A stretch of DNA of 64,000 bases. Source: Paenibacillus glycanilyticus. Lineage in GTDB: Bacteria; Bacillota; Bacilli; Paenibacillales; Paenibacillaceae. Positions 41,753-50,363 of the stretch are shown piece after piece; positions within the stretch are counted from its first letter, which is position 1, and each line of letters opens with the position of its first letter. The notes below the pieces were generated by a model. That model saw nothing but the letters and a program-made list of their open reading frames with translations. It made no database searches and was not told the DNA's origin. Made by a program: the position numbers and the translations under genes. Where the stretch lies: the NCBI RefSeq assembly GCF_023715145.1, contig NZ_JAMBNP010000008.1, positions 206,818 through 270,817 of the forward strand. Reading direction: 5' to 3'.

Positions 41753-42613
41753 TTAAGCCCAGTCCGTATACAGATCTGTCCGGCGGTCTCTCCAGGTCGT
41801 CACAGAGCCCGCTGCGCGGACATCCTCCAGCAGCTTCAGATCAAGATCCGCCACAATCAGCATGTCGTCATTGATAACGCCTTCGCTTAAGATCCCAGCT
41901 GGAGGGAACGGAATATCATTAGGCGTAATAACAGCCGCCTGGCCGTAATTTGCGCGCATGAAGTCAACCTTGCGCAGTGCCCCAACCGTGCCTGTCGTTA
42001 CGATATATACCTGATTTTCTACCGCTCTGGCATGACAGCAGTAGCGTACCCGGTAGAAGCCGTGACGGTCATCCGTGCAAGACGGGCAAAAAATCACGTC
42101 TGCGCCCTTGGCGCGAGCCATCCGGACAATCTCCGGAAACTCTATGTCATAGCAGGTCAGCATGGCAATGGTGCCAAACGGAGTTTCGAACACCTGCAGG
42201 CCGTCACCGGGAGACATGTTCCATTCGCTGACTTCCGTTGGAGTCAGATGGATTTTGGCTTGACGGTCAATCTTCCCGCCCGGATGGAACAAATGAGCCG
42301 TATTCTGGCGCTTGCCGCCTCCGGCATCAACGACATGGGTACCGCCTACAATATATACGCCGTATTCCGCTGCAAGCGAACGGAACAAGCTTTCGTACTG
42401 CTCCGTAAATTCAGGCAAACGGTCAATTGGCAGTGCCTTGCCCATGTCGTCGCCGATAGACAACAGCTGCGTCGTCAGAAACTCCGGGAACAGAACAAAT
42501 TGCGTTCCGTACTCGGATGCATTACGCACATAGTGCGTTACTTGTGCCGAAAAATCATCAAACGTCTGGATATCTTCCAGCTTATATTGCACAGAGGCAA
42601 CCCGGTATTTCAA
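41753..42613 (-). CDS. Carbon-nitrogen hydrolase (nitrilase superfamily)
   Basis: 286 residues with the Glu-Lys-Cys triad: Glu44 in VLFPEFLTT, Lys in RQAKIHLTPTE near 141 and Cys in MLTCYDIEFPEI near 176. This superfamily hydrolyses amides or nitriles; the sequence fits the omega-amidase/YhcX branch. TTG start with GGGGAGAGG upstream. Together with the downstream GNAT gene it reconstitutes the two halves of YhcX. The second half of the gap before it carries the end of the sensor kinase gene (22 bp). Confidence 0.9.
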   Translation of the reverse strand: MKYRVASVQYKLEDIQTFDDFSAQVTHYVRNASEYGTQFVLFPEFLTTQLLSIGDDMGKALPIDRLPEFTEQYESLFRSLAAEYGVYIVGGTHVVDAGGGKRQNTAHLFHPGGKIDRQAKIHLTPTEVSEWNMSPGDGLQVFETPFGTIAMLTCYDIEFPEIVRMARAKGADVIFCPSCTDDRHGFYRVRYCCHARAVENQVYIVTTGTVGALRKVDFMRANYGQAAVITPNDIPFPPAGILSEGVINDDMLIVADLDLKLLEDVRAAGSVTTWRDRRTDLYTDWA

Positions 42614-42635
42614 CTAGCCTCTCCCCTTTGCTCCA

Positions 42636-43991
42636 TTACTTTCTTTGTTTGAACTGAATCGAGATTGTTGTGCCGAGATCAGGCAGACTGAATACATCAA
42701 TCTTGCCTTCATGCAGATCAACAATACGCTTCGCGATAGACAGACCAAGTCCTACCCCGCCTGTCGCGCGGCTTCTGGCTCCGTCAACGCGGTAGAAGCG
42801 CTCGAACATATGCGGAATCTCGTTCTCCGGGATACCGATCCCTTTGTCCTTCACTTCGATCTTTACGATATTCTTCGACAGACTGACCGAAACATCAATC
42901 GGATCCTTGCTGTATTTAATCGCATTGTCCAGCAAGATGACCAATAGCTGCCGAATCTTATCCTTATCCCCCAGCATTCGAACAGAACGCGACAAGGCTT
43001 TTACCCGTATCGGACGCTGGAAGGTCGTCTGAAGCATAAGCGCCAGTTCTTCTACGACCAGCACCACGTCAAACATCTCCTGATTGAGCCAATCCTCCTG
43101 CTCGGCTTCCGCCAGCATCAGCATCGACTTCGTCAGGTTCTGCAGCCGGTTGGCTTCTTTGTCAATCGCTTCAATCGCCTCATCCCGGATGCTCGCATCA
43201 TCGCGCCCCCAGCGCTTCAGCATACCTGCATAGCTGCTGATGACGGTAAGAGGCGTCTTCAGCTCATGGGAAGCATCGGCTACGAATTGCTTTTGTCTGG
43301 CAAACGTCCGGTCAAGCCGGTCAATCATCTGGTTAAACGCGCGAACCAGCTGCTGCAGCTCTGCCGATTCCTCATGGCTGGAAAGCTCGATCTTGCGCAG
43401 CTTCCCGCTCCTGTCGATCTCGCGCATCGTATTAATCATCTGCTGCATCGGCGAGGTCAGACGCGAAGTGAACCAGTACGTTCCGAAGATCGCGAACAAA
43501 ATGGCACCCGCGCTCGTCACCGATAAGGCAGCGACCAGAATCTGCAGATAATCGTCCAGTTCATTCAATACGCGGTTAATTTCGAGCATAGCTACGACAT
43601 TAGGCCCGTCATAAATCGGCACACGCATATACATAATGCGCTCGTTGCCTTTTTTAATCATCCCCGTATCGTGATGGCCCTGAAAATTTGCGGGCAGATT
43701 GAGTAAAATGGGATCCGAACCTGTGATATTGACGATTTTGTTATCCGGCCTAATAATTCGTATCATTTCATTCACATTGTAATACTCACTAAGCAGATCG
43801 GGATCATAGATCCCTTTACCGTCCTGTATTAACGGATTTTCCAGCATGAGATTCACTTTATTCCCGATCACGCGCTCTTCGCTTTCCGTCGTAATCTTGA
43901 TGACGTAAAAATAAACAAAGATATTAAACAGAATAAGAATAAAGATCAGCCAGAAAATCGTAAAAAGCGTGAATCGTTTGCGAAGCGTCAT
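42636..43991 (-). CDS. Sensor histidine kinase
   Basis: 451 residues. A helix at about 8-32, an extracellular sensor of about 120 residues, a second helix near 152-175, and a HAMP linker follow. Then HisKA with FVADASHELKTPLTVIS (phospho-His), and an ATPase with DNAIKYS, DKGIGIPE and GVGLGLSIAKRI. The size and domain order resemble ArlS and YkoH, but the signal is unknown. Its ATG overlaps the regulator's stop by 4 bp, so it is made with its cognate regulator. Confidence 0.93.
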   Translation of the reverse strand: MTLRKRFTLFTIFWLIFILILFNIFVYFYVIKITTESEERVIGNKVNLMLENPLIQDGKGIYDPDLLSEYYNVNEMIRIIRPDNKIVNITGSDPILLNLPANFQGHHDTGMIKKGNERIMYMRVPIYDGPNVVAMLEINRVLNELDDYLQILVAALSVTSAGAILFAIFGTYWFTSRLTSPMQQMINTMREIDRSGKLRKIELSSHEESAELQQLVRAFNQMIDRLDRTFARQKQFVADASHELKTPLTVISSYAGMLKRWGRDDASIRDEAIEAIDKEANRLQNLTKSMLMLAEAEQEDWLNQEMFDVVLVVEELALMLQTTFQRPIRVKALSRSVRMLGDKDKIRQLLVILLDNAIKYSKDPIDVSVSLSKNIVKIEVKDKGIGIPENEIPHMFERFYRVDGARSRATGGVGLGLSIAKRIVDLHEGKIDVFSLPDLGTTISIQFKQRK

Positions 43992-44686
43992 GCGTCAGGC
44001 TCCTTTATCATATAGCCGACGCCCCTGACGGTATGAATCAGCTTATGACGGTAGCCCTTGTCCAGCTTTTGACGCAAGTATCGGATATAGACGTCTACCA
44101 GGTTCGTTTCCCCGATAAAATCATATCCCCATACTTCCGATAAAATATCTTCCCGCGACTTCTCTTCGTTCTTGTTCTCGACGAGATAGACGAGAAGTTC
44201 AAATTCGCGCGGCGTCAGCTCGATGACGATATCCTTGCGGTAAACCTTGCGCGTACGCAGCTCAATCGTCAAGTCCCCAACCTTAATCAGGTCGGAGCCC
44301 TCGGATTCCTTCGGATACTGCTGGAATATGCGCAAAATGTTACGGACGCGGGCAAGCAGCTCTTCCATTGCAAAAGGCTTCGTAATATAATCATTCGCCC
44401 CATGCTCAAACCCGCTGACCTTATCCGGCACCGTATCCCTGGCCGTCAGCAAAATAACGGGAACAGGGTTGCCTGCCTGCCGCAAACGCCGGAGCACTTC
44501 AATCCCGTTTAATTCGGGGAGCATCACGTCAAGCAGAACCAGCTCCCATTCTCCTGTGGATGCCATCTCATATCCTGTACGTCCGTCGGCTGCTGTACCG
44601 ACCGTATATCCTTCATGCTCTAATTCGAGCTGCAAAATGCGGGAAATGCCCGCCTCGTCTTCTACTACTAGCACTCGTTCGTTCAT
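43988..44686 (-). CDS. OmpR-family response regulator
   Basis: 232 residues. The receiver domain has acidic pocket VVEDEAGI, phospho-acceptor Asp in LVLLDVMLPELNG near 52 and Lys in ITKPFAMEELLAR. A winged-helix DNA-binding domain (about 135-230) ends with DVYIRYLRQKLDKG and VRGVGYMIK. I start at ATG 44686; an in-frame start eight codons earlier is less likely. Gene order is regulator then kinase. The targets are not identifiable from this window. Confidence 0.94.
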   Translation of the reverse strand: MNERVLVVEDEAGISRILQLELEHEGYTVGTAADGRTGYEMASTGEWELVLLDVMLPELNGIEVLRRLRQAGNPVPVILLTARDTVPDKVSGFEHGANDYITKPFAMEELLARVRNILRIFQQYPKESEGSDLIKVGDLTIELRTRKVYRKDIVIELTPREFELLVYLVENKNEEKSREDILSEVWGYDFIGETNLVDVYIRYLRQKLDKGYRHKLIHTVRGVGYMIKEPDA

Positions 44687-44767
44687 ATTAGGATGTTCAC
44701 CTGCTTCCAATTATGCTTATGGACTCGTATTCATCATAAAGAAGGTTTATTTTAATTGCAAGCAAGC

Positions 44768-46351
44768 TCAGCGTCTAAAGCTGACATGAGAGGCGTTCCT
44801 CCGCGATGCCCGCGCGATATATTCGATGAGAGGCCGAAAAGCCTTCTCGAGCGGTTTTCCCAGACTTTTCACGTCCGTTGCCCACTTCCCCTTCCATATC
44901 GCATCCAGCCAGTCGGCAGCCGGAAGCTGCGGAATAGCGGCAACCGGGGATTCGGGAAGCATTCTGATCCACTCACTCCGGCCAAGGAACTTCATATCCT
45001 TATTGGCCACCCATAGCAGAGATCGGCCTGCAGAAATAAGCTTCCTGCTCAATTGCCCAAATTCCAGCAGCTGTTCAGCTCTCCACCTTGAGGGAAAGGG
45101 ATCTGCCACAACTAGCACGATATCCGATTGGAGAAGCCAATCCTGTCGGTGGCCCGCCGCTCCCGATAAATCCGTTATGGCAACGGCAGGCTGCCTGGCC
45201 CTTAGGCGAAGCTGCAGCTTGTCCAGCTCGTCTCTCTGATCCTGGAGTACCGGATGCTGCTGGGCATGCCACCATACCCCTTGCTCGCTCCAGCTATAAT
45301 ACCTGTCTTCCAGCTGATTTCGTCCATTCATATTGCTTCGCAACAAAGACGCCCATTCAGGCCGTTCGGATGGAAATTCCGCTGCTGCACACGATATTCC
45401 TTGGGCTGCAAGCAGCTTAGCGAGCGTGATGGACACAAATGTCGCCCCAGCGCCTGGCGATAGGGGAACGACGGCTATTTTTATGGTCTGGCCGGCTTGC
45501 CCGCCGCCTCCTCCTGGAGAAAATGGCGAAGTTTTCTCAGTTACTAAACCTGCGAAAGCCTGCAGCTCCCGTTCCACGTCGACCATTGCTAAATACCGGT
45601 CCTCAACTCGCGGCTGTACCATTCTCCATAGCATATCCGCAAAACGGTTCGGTACATCGGCTTGGAGCTGGCGGGTAAAATGGCTGCTCCTATTCATTTC
45701 AGCTTGGTTCAGATAGCTTCCCTCGCTTAGCAAGTAATAGAGCATCGCACCAAATCCGTAAATGTCCGTCCTTGCCTCGCTTCGTCCCAAATGCTGCTCA
45801 GGAGCGGCAAAACCAGGCGTTCCCAGCTTCATGGTGGTCTGGGTCTGCATGGCGGTTCTCGATTTGGCAATGCCGAAATCGATCAGCCGGACATGCCCGT
45901 TATCTTCCACCATAATATTGGACGGCTTAAGGTCCCGATGAATAATCGGCGGTGACTGGCCGTGCAAGTAGACGAGCGCCGAGCACACGGGAATGGCTAG
46001 TCGCAGCACTTCACGGAAGGTAAACTTCCTCTCTTGCCGGTAAAACAGTTCACCTACCGTTAAACCATGTATATAGTCCATTACGATTGCTTCGGTACCC
46101 TGACCGGTTAAGGGAAAGCTGTCTATTATATGAGGCAGATTCGGATGGCTGAGGCGCATAAGCATTCGTACTTCCTCCGAGGCTCGGTCCGAATCCGTCA
46201 CTTTAATCGCGCGCAGCTTTCCCTGGAGCTTCAGATCCTCGGCTGCGTATACATCTCCCATTCCGCCGCTGCCAAGCTTCTCCACAATCGTGTACCTCTC
46301 ACCAATTATCATGCCGGATTCCAGGTTGAACAGCTTTCCTTCTTGCATCAT
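44768..46351 (-). CDS. Ser/Thr protein kinase fused to a ParA-like domain
   Basis: 527 residues. The kinase domain (about 20-275) is complete: Gly loop LGSGGMGDVY, Lys in RAIKV, catalytic HRDLKPSN, DFG in LIDFGIAKS and APE in GFAAPE. A Gly-rich linker (SPGGGGGQAGQ) leads to a second domain (about 300-515) that resembles a SIMIBI/ParA ATPase: IAVVPLSPGAGATFVSITLAKLLAAQG at the P-loop position, then VAITDLSGAAG and VLVVADPFPS. The P-loop lacks the usual Lys (GAGAT), so ATP hydrolysis there is doubtful. No PASTA repeats or membrane helix. I start at ATG 46351 (GGAGGAGG). It follows the methyltransferase terminator by 35 bp. Confidence 0.88.
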   Translation of the reverse strand: MMQEGKLFNLESGMIIGERYTIVEKLGSGGMGDVYAAEDLKLQGKLRAIKVTDSDRASEEVRMLMRLSHPNLPHIIDSFPLTGQGTEAIVMDYIHGLTVGELFYRQERKFTFREVLRLAIPVCSALVYLHGQSPPIIHRDLKPSNIMVEDNGHVRLIDFGIAKSRTAMQTQTTMKLGTPGFAAPEQHLGRSEARTDIYGFGAMLYYLLSEGSYLNQAEMNRSSHFTRQLQADVPNRFADMLWRMVQPRVEDRYLAMVDVERELQAFAGLVTEKTSPFSPGGGGGQAGQTIKIAVVPLSPGAGATFVSITLAKLLAAQGISCAAAEFPSERPEWASLLRSNMNGRNQLEDRYYSWSEQGVWWHAQQHPVLQDQRDELDKLQLRLRARQPAVAITDLSGAAGHRQDWLLQSDIVLVVADPFPSRWRAEQLLEFGQLSRKLISAGRSLLWVANKDMKFLGRSEWIRMLPESPVAAIPQLPAADWLDAIWKGKWATDVKSLGKPLEKAFRPLIEYIARASRRNASHVSFRR

Positions 46352-46385
46352 TAGAACCTCCTCCTTGTCCCTTCGCATTGCATTA

Positions 46386-46437
46386 AAAAATCCCGGCTTG
46401 AAGCAGAAATCCGTATGGATTTCCGATCAAACCGGGA
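46386..46437 (-). terminator. Terminator between the repair operon and the kinase gene
   Basis: AUCCCGGUUUGA with its partner UCAAGCCGGGAU encloses a GGAAAUCC/GGAUUUC inner stem; UUUUU follows in the minus-strand RNA. It ends the methyltransferase transcript 26 bp after its stop. Confidence 0.82.
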
Positions 46438-46462
46438 TGCTTTCCCGATGCTATTCAGCTTA

Positions 46463-47479
46463 CTATTTCTTTTCCAGGTAAAGCGTAATCTCCTCGCGGT
46501 TATGGAACAACTGCTTCGCACGCTTAATAATAAATGCGGTTGAGAAACGTTCCTTCACCTCACGGATGGTTTGAAGAGGCTTCTTGTGCATCAGTTTTAT
46601 GGTAATAATGGCTGTCGCATTCGGCGCAAGCGCCTCTTCCAAATCAAGCACCAGCCTGCACATCTGCATTGGGCTCCAGCTCATATCGCATACTAGCAGA
46701 TCAAAGGAGCCGGGCTTGAACTTCACTTCCGACGCATTCCGTTTCAGGTAGGTCAGGGCAGGATGTCCGGCTAATGTCGGGTGCATATCCCCGGGATCAA
46801 TCGCTGTGACCTTAAGTCCTCTCTCAAGCAGCAGCGAGGTCCAGCCGCCGGGAGCTGCTCCGATATCTACCGCGGTACGGAACTTGGAATAATCGAGACC
46901 AAACTCCCGCTCCGCCTCAAGAAGCTTGAATTTAGCACGTGAGATTTGCCCTTCCTCGCGCTGGAAACGAATCGCTCCGCCTGGCCAATCGGACAACATA
47001 TCTTCCGGTTTTCCATATCCGATATACAGCTCGGCTGCAGCTGCATAAATGGCAATGATAATGTCCGGATGCTGAACAACGGGCTCTGCATCCAGTTCCT
47101 CCAAAACCGCATCCAGTACAGCCTTCGTATCAGAAGCCGAATAAGGGAATGCCGTCTTATTCACGCGGCGAACGTGAATCGCAACCTGCTTGTCCTCAAA
47201 CAGCAGACGCGAACGTCGTATGGTCTCCGACAGCTCCTGCAGATCATCTGCATTTCCTTTGATCTCGACCGTACGGTCAACAGGCTGCAAGTGCCTGAGG
47301 AATATTGGCTTGTCCGCCGCAACAGCCGCGGCAACCTCTTCTGCCGGCCGCTCGCTGTCAAATAAAAAAGTCTCTCCGGCGGCCAGCTGCGTTACCTTCA
47401 CGCCGTCCAACAGCCGCCGAAGCTCTTCAATTGCATAAGGGGAATACCCTTGATTAGCCGTACCAATCCATCGGCTCAC
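46463..47479 (-). CDS. SAM-dependent methyltransferase, RlmM/FtsJ-like
   Basis: 338 residues. An N-terminal THUMP-like part (about 60-150) is followed by a FtsJ-type Rossmann fold: AVDIGAAPGGWTSLLLERG near 215, VTAIDPGDM and a later LVCDMSWSP, the RlmM layout. RlmM 2'-O-methylates 23S rRNA C2498 in Escherichia coli, but a Gram-positive relative may have another RNA target. I choose GTG 47479 with GGAGGAG 9 nt upstream; a longer frame begins with TTG 47548 and has no ribosome site. It ends the operon that begins with mrfA. Confidence 0.78.
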   Translation of the reverse strand: MSRWIGTANQGYSPYAIEELRRLLDGVKVTQLAAGETFLFDSERPAEEVAAAVAADKPIFLRHLQPVDRTVEIKGNADDLQELSETIRRSRLLFEDKQVAIHVRRVNKTAFPYSASDTKAVLDAVLEELDAEPVVQHPDIIIAIYAAAAELYIGYGKPEDMLSDWPGGAIRFQREEGQISRAKFKLLEAEREFGLDYSKFRTAVDIGAAPGGWTSLLLERGLKVTAIDPGDMHPTLAGHPALTYLKRNASEVKFKPGSFDLLVCDMSWSPMQMCRLVLDLEEALAPNATAIITIKLMHKKPLQTIREVKERFSTAFIIKRAKQLFHNREEITLYLEKK

Positions 47480-47522
47480 TACATTCAACTCCTCCGTTGT
47501 TGCACCAAACAAAAAACCTATA

Positions 47523-47860
47523 TTAGCTGCCAGCCGCAATCTCGTCAAGCAGCGAATCCGGAATAGGACCGCTCATTATCTTCATTTCCATCGGCGCATG
47601 GGACGACAGCATTTGATACATATGCATTCTTCCCGCCGTGCTGGAGGTATGCAGATAGACTTTTTCGGATAACGGGCCGATTCCACCAGATGGCGGACAA
47701 CCTCATAACCCGTAGGCTCGTTCCAGCCCAAGTCATAATCAAGGGATAAAATATCAATAGACTCGGAATCAATGAGAAGCTTGCACTCTTCCGCATTCCG
47801 AGCGAGCACGAAGCCTTTTGGACAAGGACGGTAATCATCCAGATACACATGAATCATCAT
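47523..47860 (-). pseudogene. cPPRD-type receiver-like protein, frameshifted
   Basis: The ATG 47860 overlaps the nfo stop. The frame reads IHVYLDDYRPCPKGF and SLDYDLGWNEPTGYEVV, the cyclic-phosphate-processing receiver-like (cPPRD) pattern, then runs out of frame after RYPKK at about 47660. A -1 shift at G-AAA-AAG gives VYLHTSSTAGRMHMYQMLSS and a stop at 47523, a full 112-residue family member. So either one G is missing (mutation or assembly error) or a ribosomal slip is used. Without the shift the product has a 30-residue unrelated tail. The protein sits between endonuclease IV and an RNA methyltransferase, in keeping with nucleic acid repair. Confidence 0.7.
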
Positions 47861-48690
47861 TGTGTCCCCCATTCGCGCATCAGATTTAATTGTCTTGTAT
47901 AGGTGCCGTCTTCGTCTGAAGGCGTTTCCAGTATAAAAGGAACCTTCGCCAGCGCAGGTACGGACATCAGCCACTTTAATCCCGCTTCGCCGATATGACC
48001 GCTGCAAAGCGCGGCATGCCGGTCTCGACGTGCACCTGAAGCAAACATTGAATCATTAAAATGTACGGCCGCTACATGCTCCAGCACGCCTAATGCAGCA
48101 GCTTTCTCCAGCCACTGCGCATCCGTCTCACCATGCCATAGACCGCTTGCGAACATATGGCAGGTATCCAGGCAAAATGCCAGCTTAGCCGGCTCTGCGC
48201 ATAATCCCCGGATTTGGGCCAGCTCCTCGATGGTTGTTCCCATAAACGTATGTTCGCCCGATTGGATCTCAATCAGCAGCTTGGCATCCCCATTCCACTG
48301 GACTGTCACATCGTTAAGCGATTGAATAATCGATTGATAGCCGATAAGCGGATCTTTCCCCTTGTATACGCCAAAATGAACGACAACGCCTATCGATCCG
48401 CAGCTGTTCGCGATATCCAGATCATTAAGCAGTGATTCAACCGTACGCTGACGAACATCTTCCCGCTCTGAAGCCAGATTCGTCGGATACGGGGAATGGG
48501 CGATGGTTAGGATGTCATGCTGCCCGCAAAGCTCCGCGCAGCGTTCCGCATCTCTCTTGTCAAAGGATTTGAGACCAAGGCTGCGGGGGTTTTTCGGAAA
48601 ATACTGAAAAGCACTAATGCCGCCTGAATAGGCGGCTTTGGCAGCTGCGGCATAGCCTTCTTTTATGCTGAGATGACGGCCGACATACAT
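47857..48690 (-). CDS. nfo: Endonuclease IV
   Basis: 277-residue AP endonuclease that incises DNA 5' of abasic sites. Trinuclear zinc ligands are visible: VVHFGVYKG (His), LLIEIQSGE (Glu), FCLDTCHMFASG (Asp, His), VHFNDSM, DRHAALCSGHIG and ILETPSDEDG. I start at ATG 48690 (AAGGA upstream). The longer frame to 48783 would overlap mutM by 88 bp. It follows the mutM stop by 5 bp, which pairs lesion removal with abasic-site cleavage. Confidence 0.95.
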   Translation of the reverse strand: MYVGRHLSIKEGYAAAAKAAYSGGISAFQYFPKNPRSLGLKSFDKRDAERCAELCGQHDILTIAHSPYPTNLASEREDVRQRTVESLLNDLDIANSCGSIGVVVHFGVYKGKDPLIGYQSIIQSLNDVTVQWNGDAKLLIEIQSGEHTFMGTTIEELAQIRGLCAEPAKLAFCLDTCHMFASGLWHGETDAQWLEKAAALGVLEHVAAVHFNDSMFASGARRDRHAALCSGHIGEAGLKWLMSVPALAKVPFILETPSDEDGTYTRQLNLMREWGTQ

Positions 48691-48695
48691 ATCTT

Positions 48696-49511
48696 CTACT
48701 GTTCCTTTTGGCAGGCCGGGCAAGCAAAAGCTTTGCGCGACGAGACTTCGAACTGCTCGATCGGGGTGCCGCAGAAGGAGCAAGGCTCGCCTCCGCGGTC
48801 ATACACCAGGCAGTGATCGTTGTAACCGCCGGTTAACGTGTCTCCTGCCGTTAAAGGCTGCTCCATGTAGCCGCCTTTTGAAATCGCTTCCTTTAACACA
48901 CTATGCATCGATTCATAGAGTCGTGCCCATGTTTCGTCTATCAAGGAAGGAATTTTTGCATCCGGGCGAATCTTTGCTGCGAAAGCAATCTCGTCCGCAT
49001 AGCAATTGCCGATGCCTGACAGCACATGCTGGTCAACAAGGGCCGTCTTAAGCGCGCCTCTCTTCTTGTCAAAGCGAGCTTTAAAACGCTCAAGCGTCAG
49101 TCTTTTATCGAAAGGATCCGGTCCAAGCTCCGAGAGCTTCGCATCCGCTTCCTTGACCGACATGAAATGCACGTAACCCAGCCGCAGCCCGATAAAATAA
49201 AGATTGCCTGTCGCAAACCGGATAGTAACTTGAATCGTGCGGTCGGGACGTTCCTCATCCGTTCCGTAAAATAACGTGCCTCCGAGCATCAGATGAAGCA
49301 CAAGCCGTTTGCCGTTATCGAGGTGAAATAACAAATGTTTGCCTCTGCGTTCCACGAACCAGACGGTCCGGCCAACCAGCTCTGCGTCAAATTGCTCGGC
49401 ACTAATATTAATCGATTTATCGCGGGTAACTTCTGTGCCCGTAATCGGAGAGCCGATAATAAGCTCCGATAATCGCGTACGGTAATGCTCCATTTCCGGT
49501 AGTTCCGGCAT
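48696..49511 (-). CDS. mutM: Formamidopyrimidine-DNA glycosylase
   Basis: 271 residues. The N-terminal Pro-Glu (MPELPEMEHY) is the catalytic nucleophile and acid of the Fpg/Nei fold. A C-terminal zinc finger reads CLVYDRGGEPCSFCGTPIE and ACPACQ, an Fpg CX2CX(16)CX2C arrangement. It excises oxidised purines such as 8-oxoguanine. The ATG has GGAAGG upstream. A 39-bp gap separates it from the HAD gene in front. Neighbours nfo and mrfAB make this a base excision and crosslink repair cluster. Confidence 0.94.
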   Translation of the reverse strand: MPELPEMEHYRTRLSELIIGSPITGTEVTRDKSINISAEQFDAELVGRTVWFVERRGKHLLFHLDNGKRLVLHLMLGGTLFYGTDEERPDRTIQVTIRFATGNLYFIGLRLGYVHFMSVKEADAKLSELGPDPFDKRLTLERFKARFDKKRGALKTALVDQHVLSGIGNCYADEIAFAAKIRPDAKIPSLIDETWARLYESMHSVLKEAISKGGYMEQPLTAGDTLTGGYNDHCLVYDRGGEPCSFCGTPIEQFEVSSRKAFACPACQKEQ

Positions 49512-49550
49512 TCAAGCTCGCTTCCTTCCTATCCGCTCTATTGCTTTCTC

Positions 49551-50363
49551 TTATATCCCGATTGAGACCGAAATATACGAGATCAGCTTATGTAAATCAT
49601 CACAAATTATTTCCGGCCTGCAGCCCGCCCGTTCTGCATAATATTCCAGGTTATCCCTTGTCGTTAACCCGGTTAACACGAGTATGGTCCCGCAGCCCGA
49701 AGCATGGCCGGCCGCGATGTCCGTCGACATATTGTCTCCGATGACCCACGTCTCGCCTGCTGACAGCCCAATCTGGTGAAGCGAGTAATCCATCAGGATC
49801 TTGGACGGCTTGCCGATCAGTGTCGGCTCCTTGCCGCCTGCGGCTGTTAGCATGGCCCCAATCGAACCGGCGCCCGGGAACAAACCGCCTTCACCGGGAA
49901 GCAGTAAATCCGGATTGGTTAGTACGAATTCGGCCCCTTGATGAATCGAGCGGACTGCCGTCGTCAACCGCTCATAAGAAAGCTGCCGATCGAGTCCCTG
50001 CAGGACAAAATCAGGCTGCTCGTCCGCTAGTCGCAACCCTGCCGCTTCAACGGCTTCGATCAACCCGCTTTCTCCTATGACAAGCACCGATGCGCCCGGT
50101 TTTTTGTTTGCTATGTATTGTGCCGCAGCCTGTGCCGAGGTGCATACCTCGCCAGGCTCGGCGTCGATCCCCATCTTCTGGAGCCGCAAGGCTACGGCTT
50201 CAGGGGATACCGTAGAATTATTCGTTACGAAACGGTAGGGCAGCTTCCACTCCCGAAGCTGCCTGATAAGAATATCCGCTCCGTCTATGCGCTGGGTTCC
50301 ATGATACAAGGTGCCGTCCAGATCCAGGAGCAAGCCTTTCATGGGTGTTAATCGGTCATTCAT
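49551..50363 (-). CDS. HAD-superfamily phosphatase, NagD-like
   Basis: 270 residues of the NagD/TIGR01457-like group. Motif I LLDLDGTLYHG near 12 carries the nucleophile Asp, motif II FVTNNST, motif III IGKPSKIL, and motif IV VIGDNMSTDIAAG. A C2 cap lies between. The substrate is likely a sugar or nucleotide monophosphate, unproven. The ATG overlaps the mrfB stop by 4 bp. Its presence inside the repair operon may reflect only operon packing. Confidence 0.88.
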   Translation of the reverse strand: MNDRLTPMKGLLLDLDGTLYHGTQRIDGADILIRQLREWKLPYRFVTNNSTVSPEAVALRLQKMGIDAEPGEVCTSAQAAAQYIANKKPGASVLVIGESGLIEAVEAAGLRLADEQPDFVLQGLDRQLSYERLTTAVRSIHQGAEFVLTNPDLLLPGEGGLFPGAGSIGAMLTAAGGKEPTLIGKPSKILMDYSLHQIGLSAGETWVIGDNMSTDIAAGHASGCGTILVLTGLTTRDNLEYYAERAGCRPEIICDDLHKLISYISVSIGI

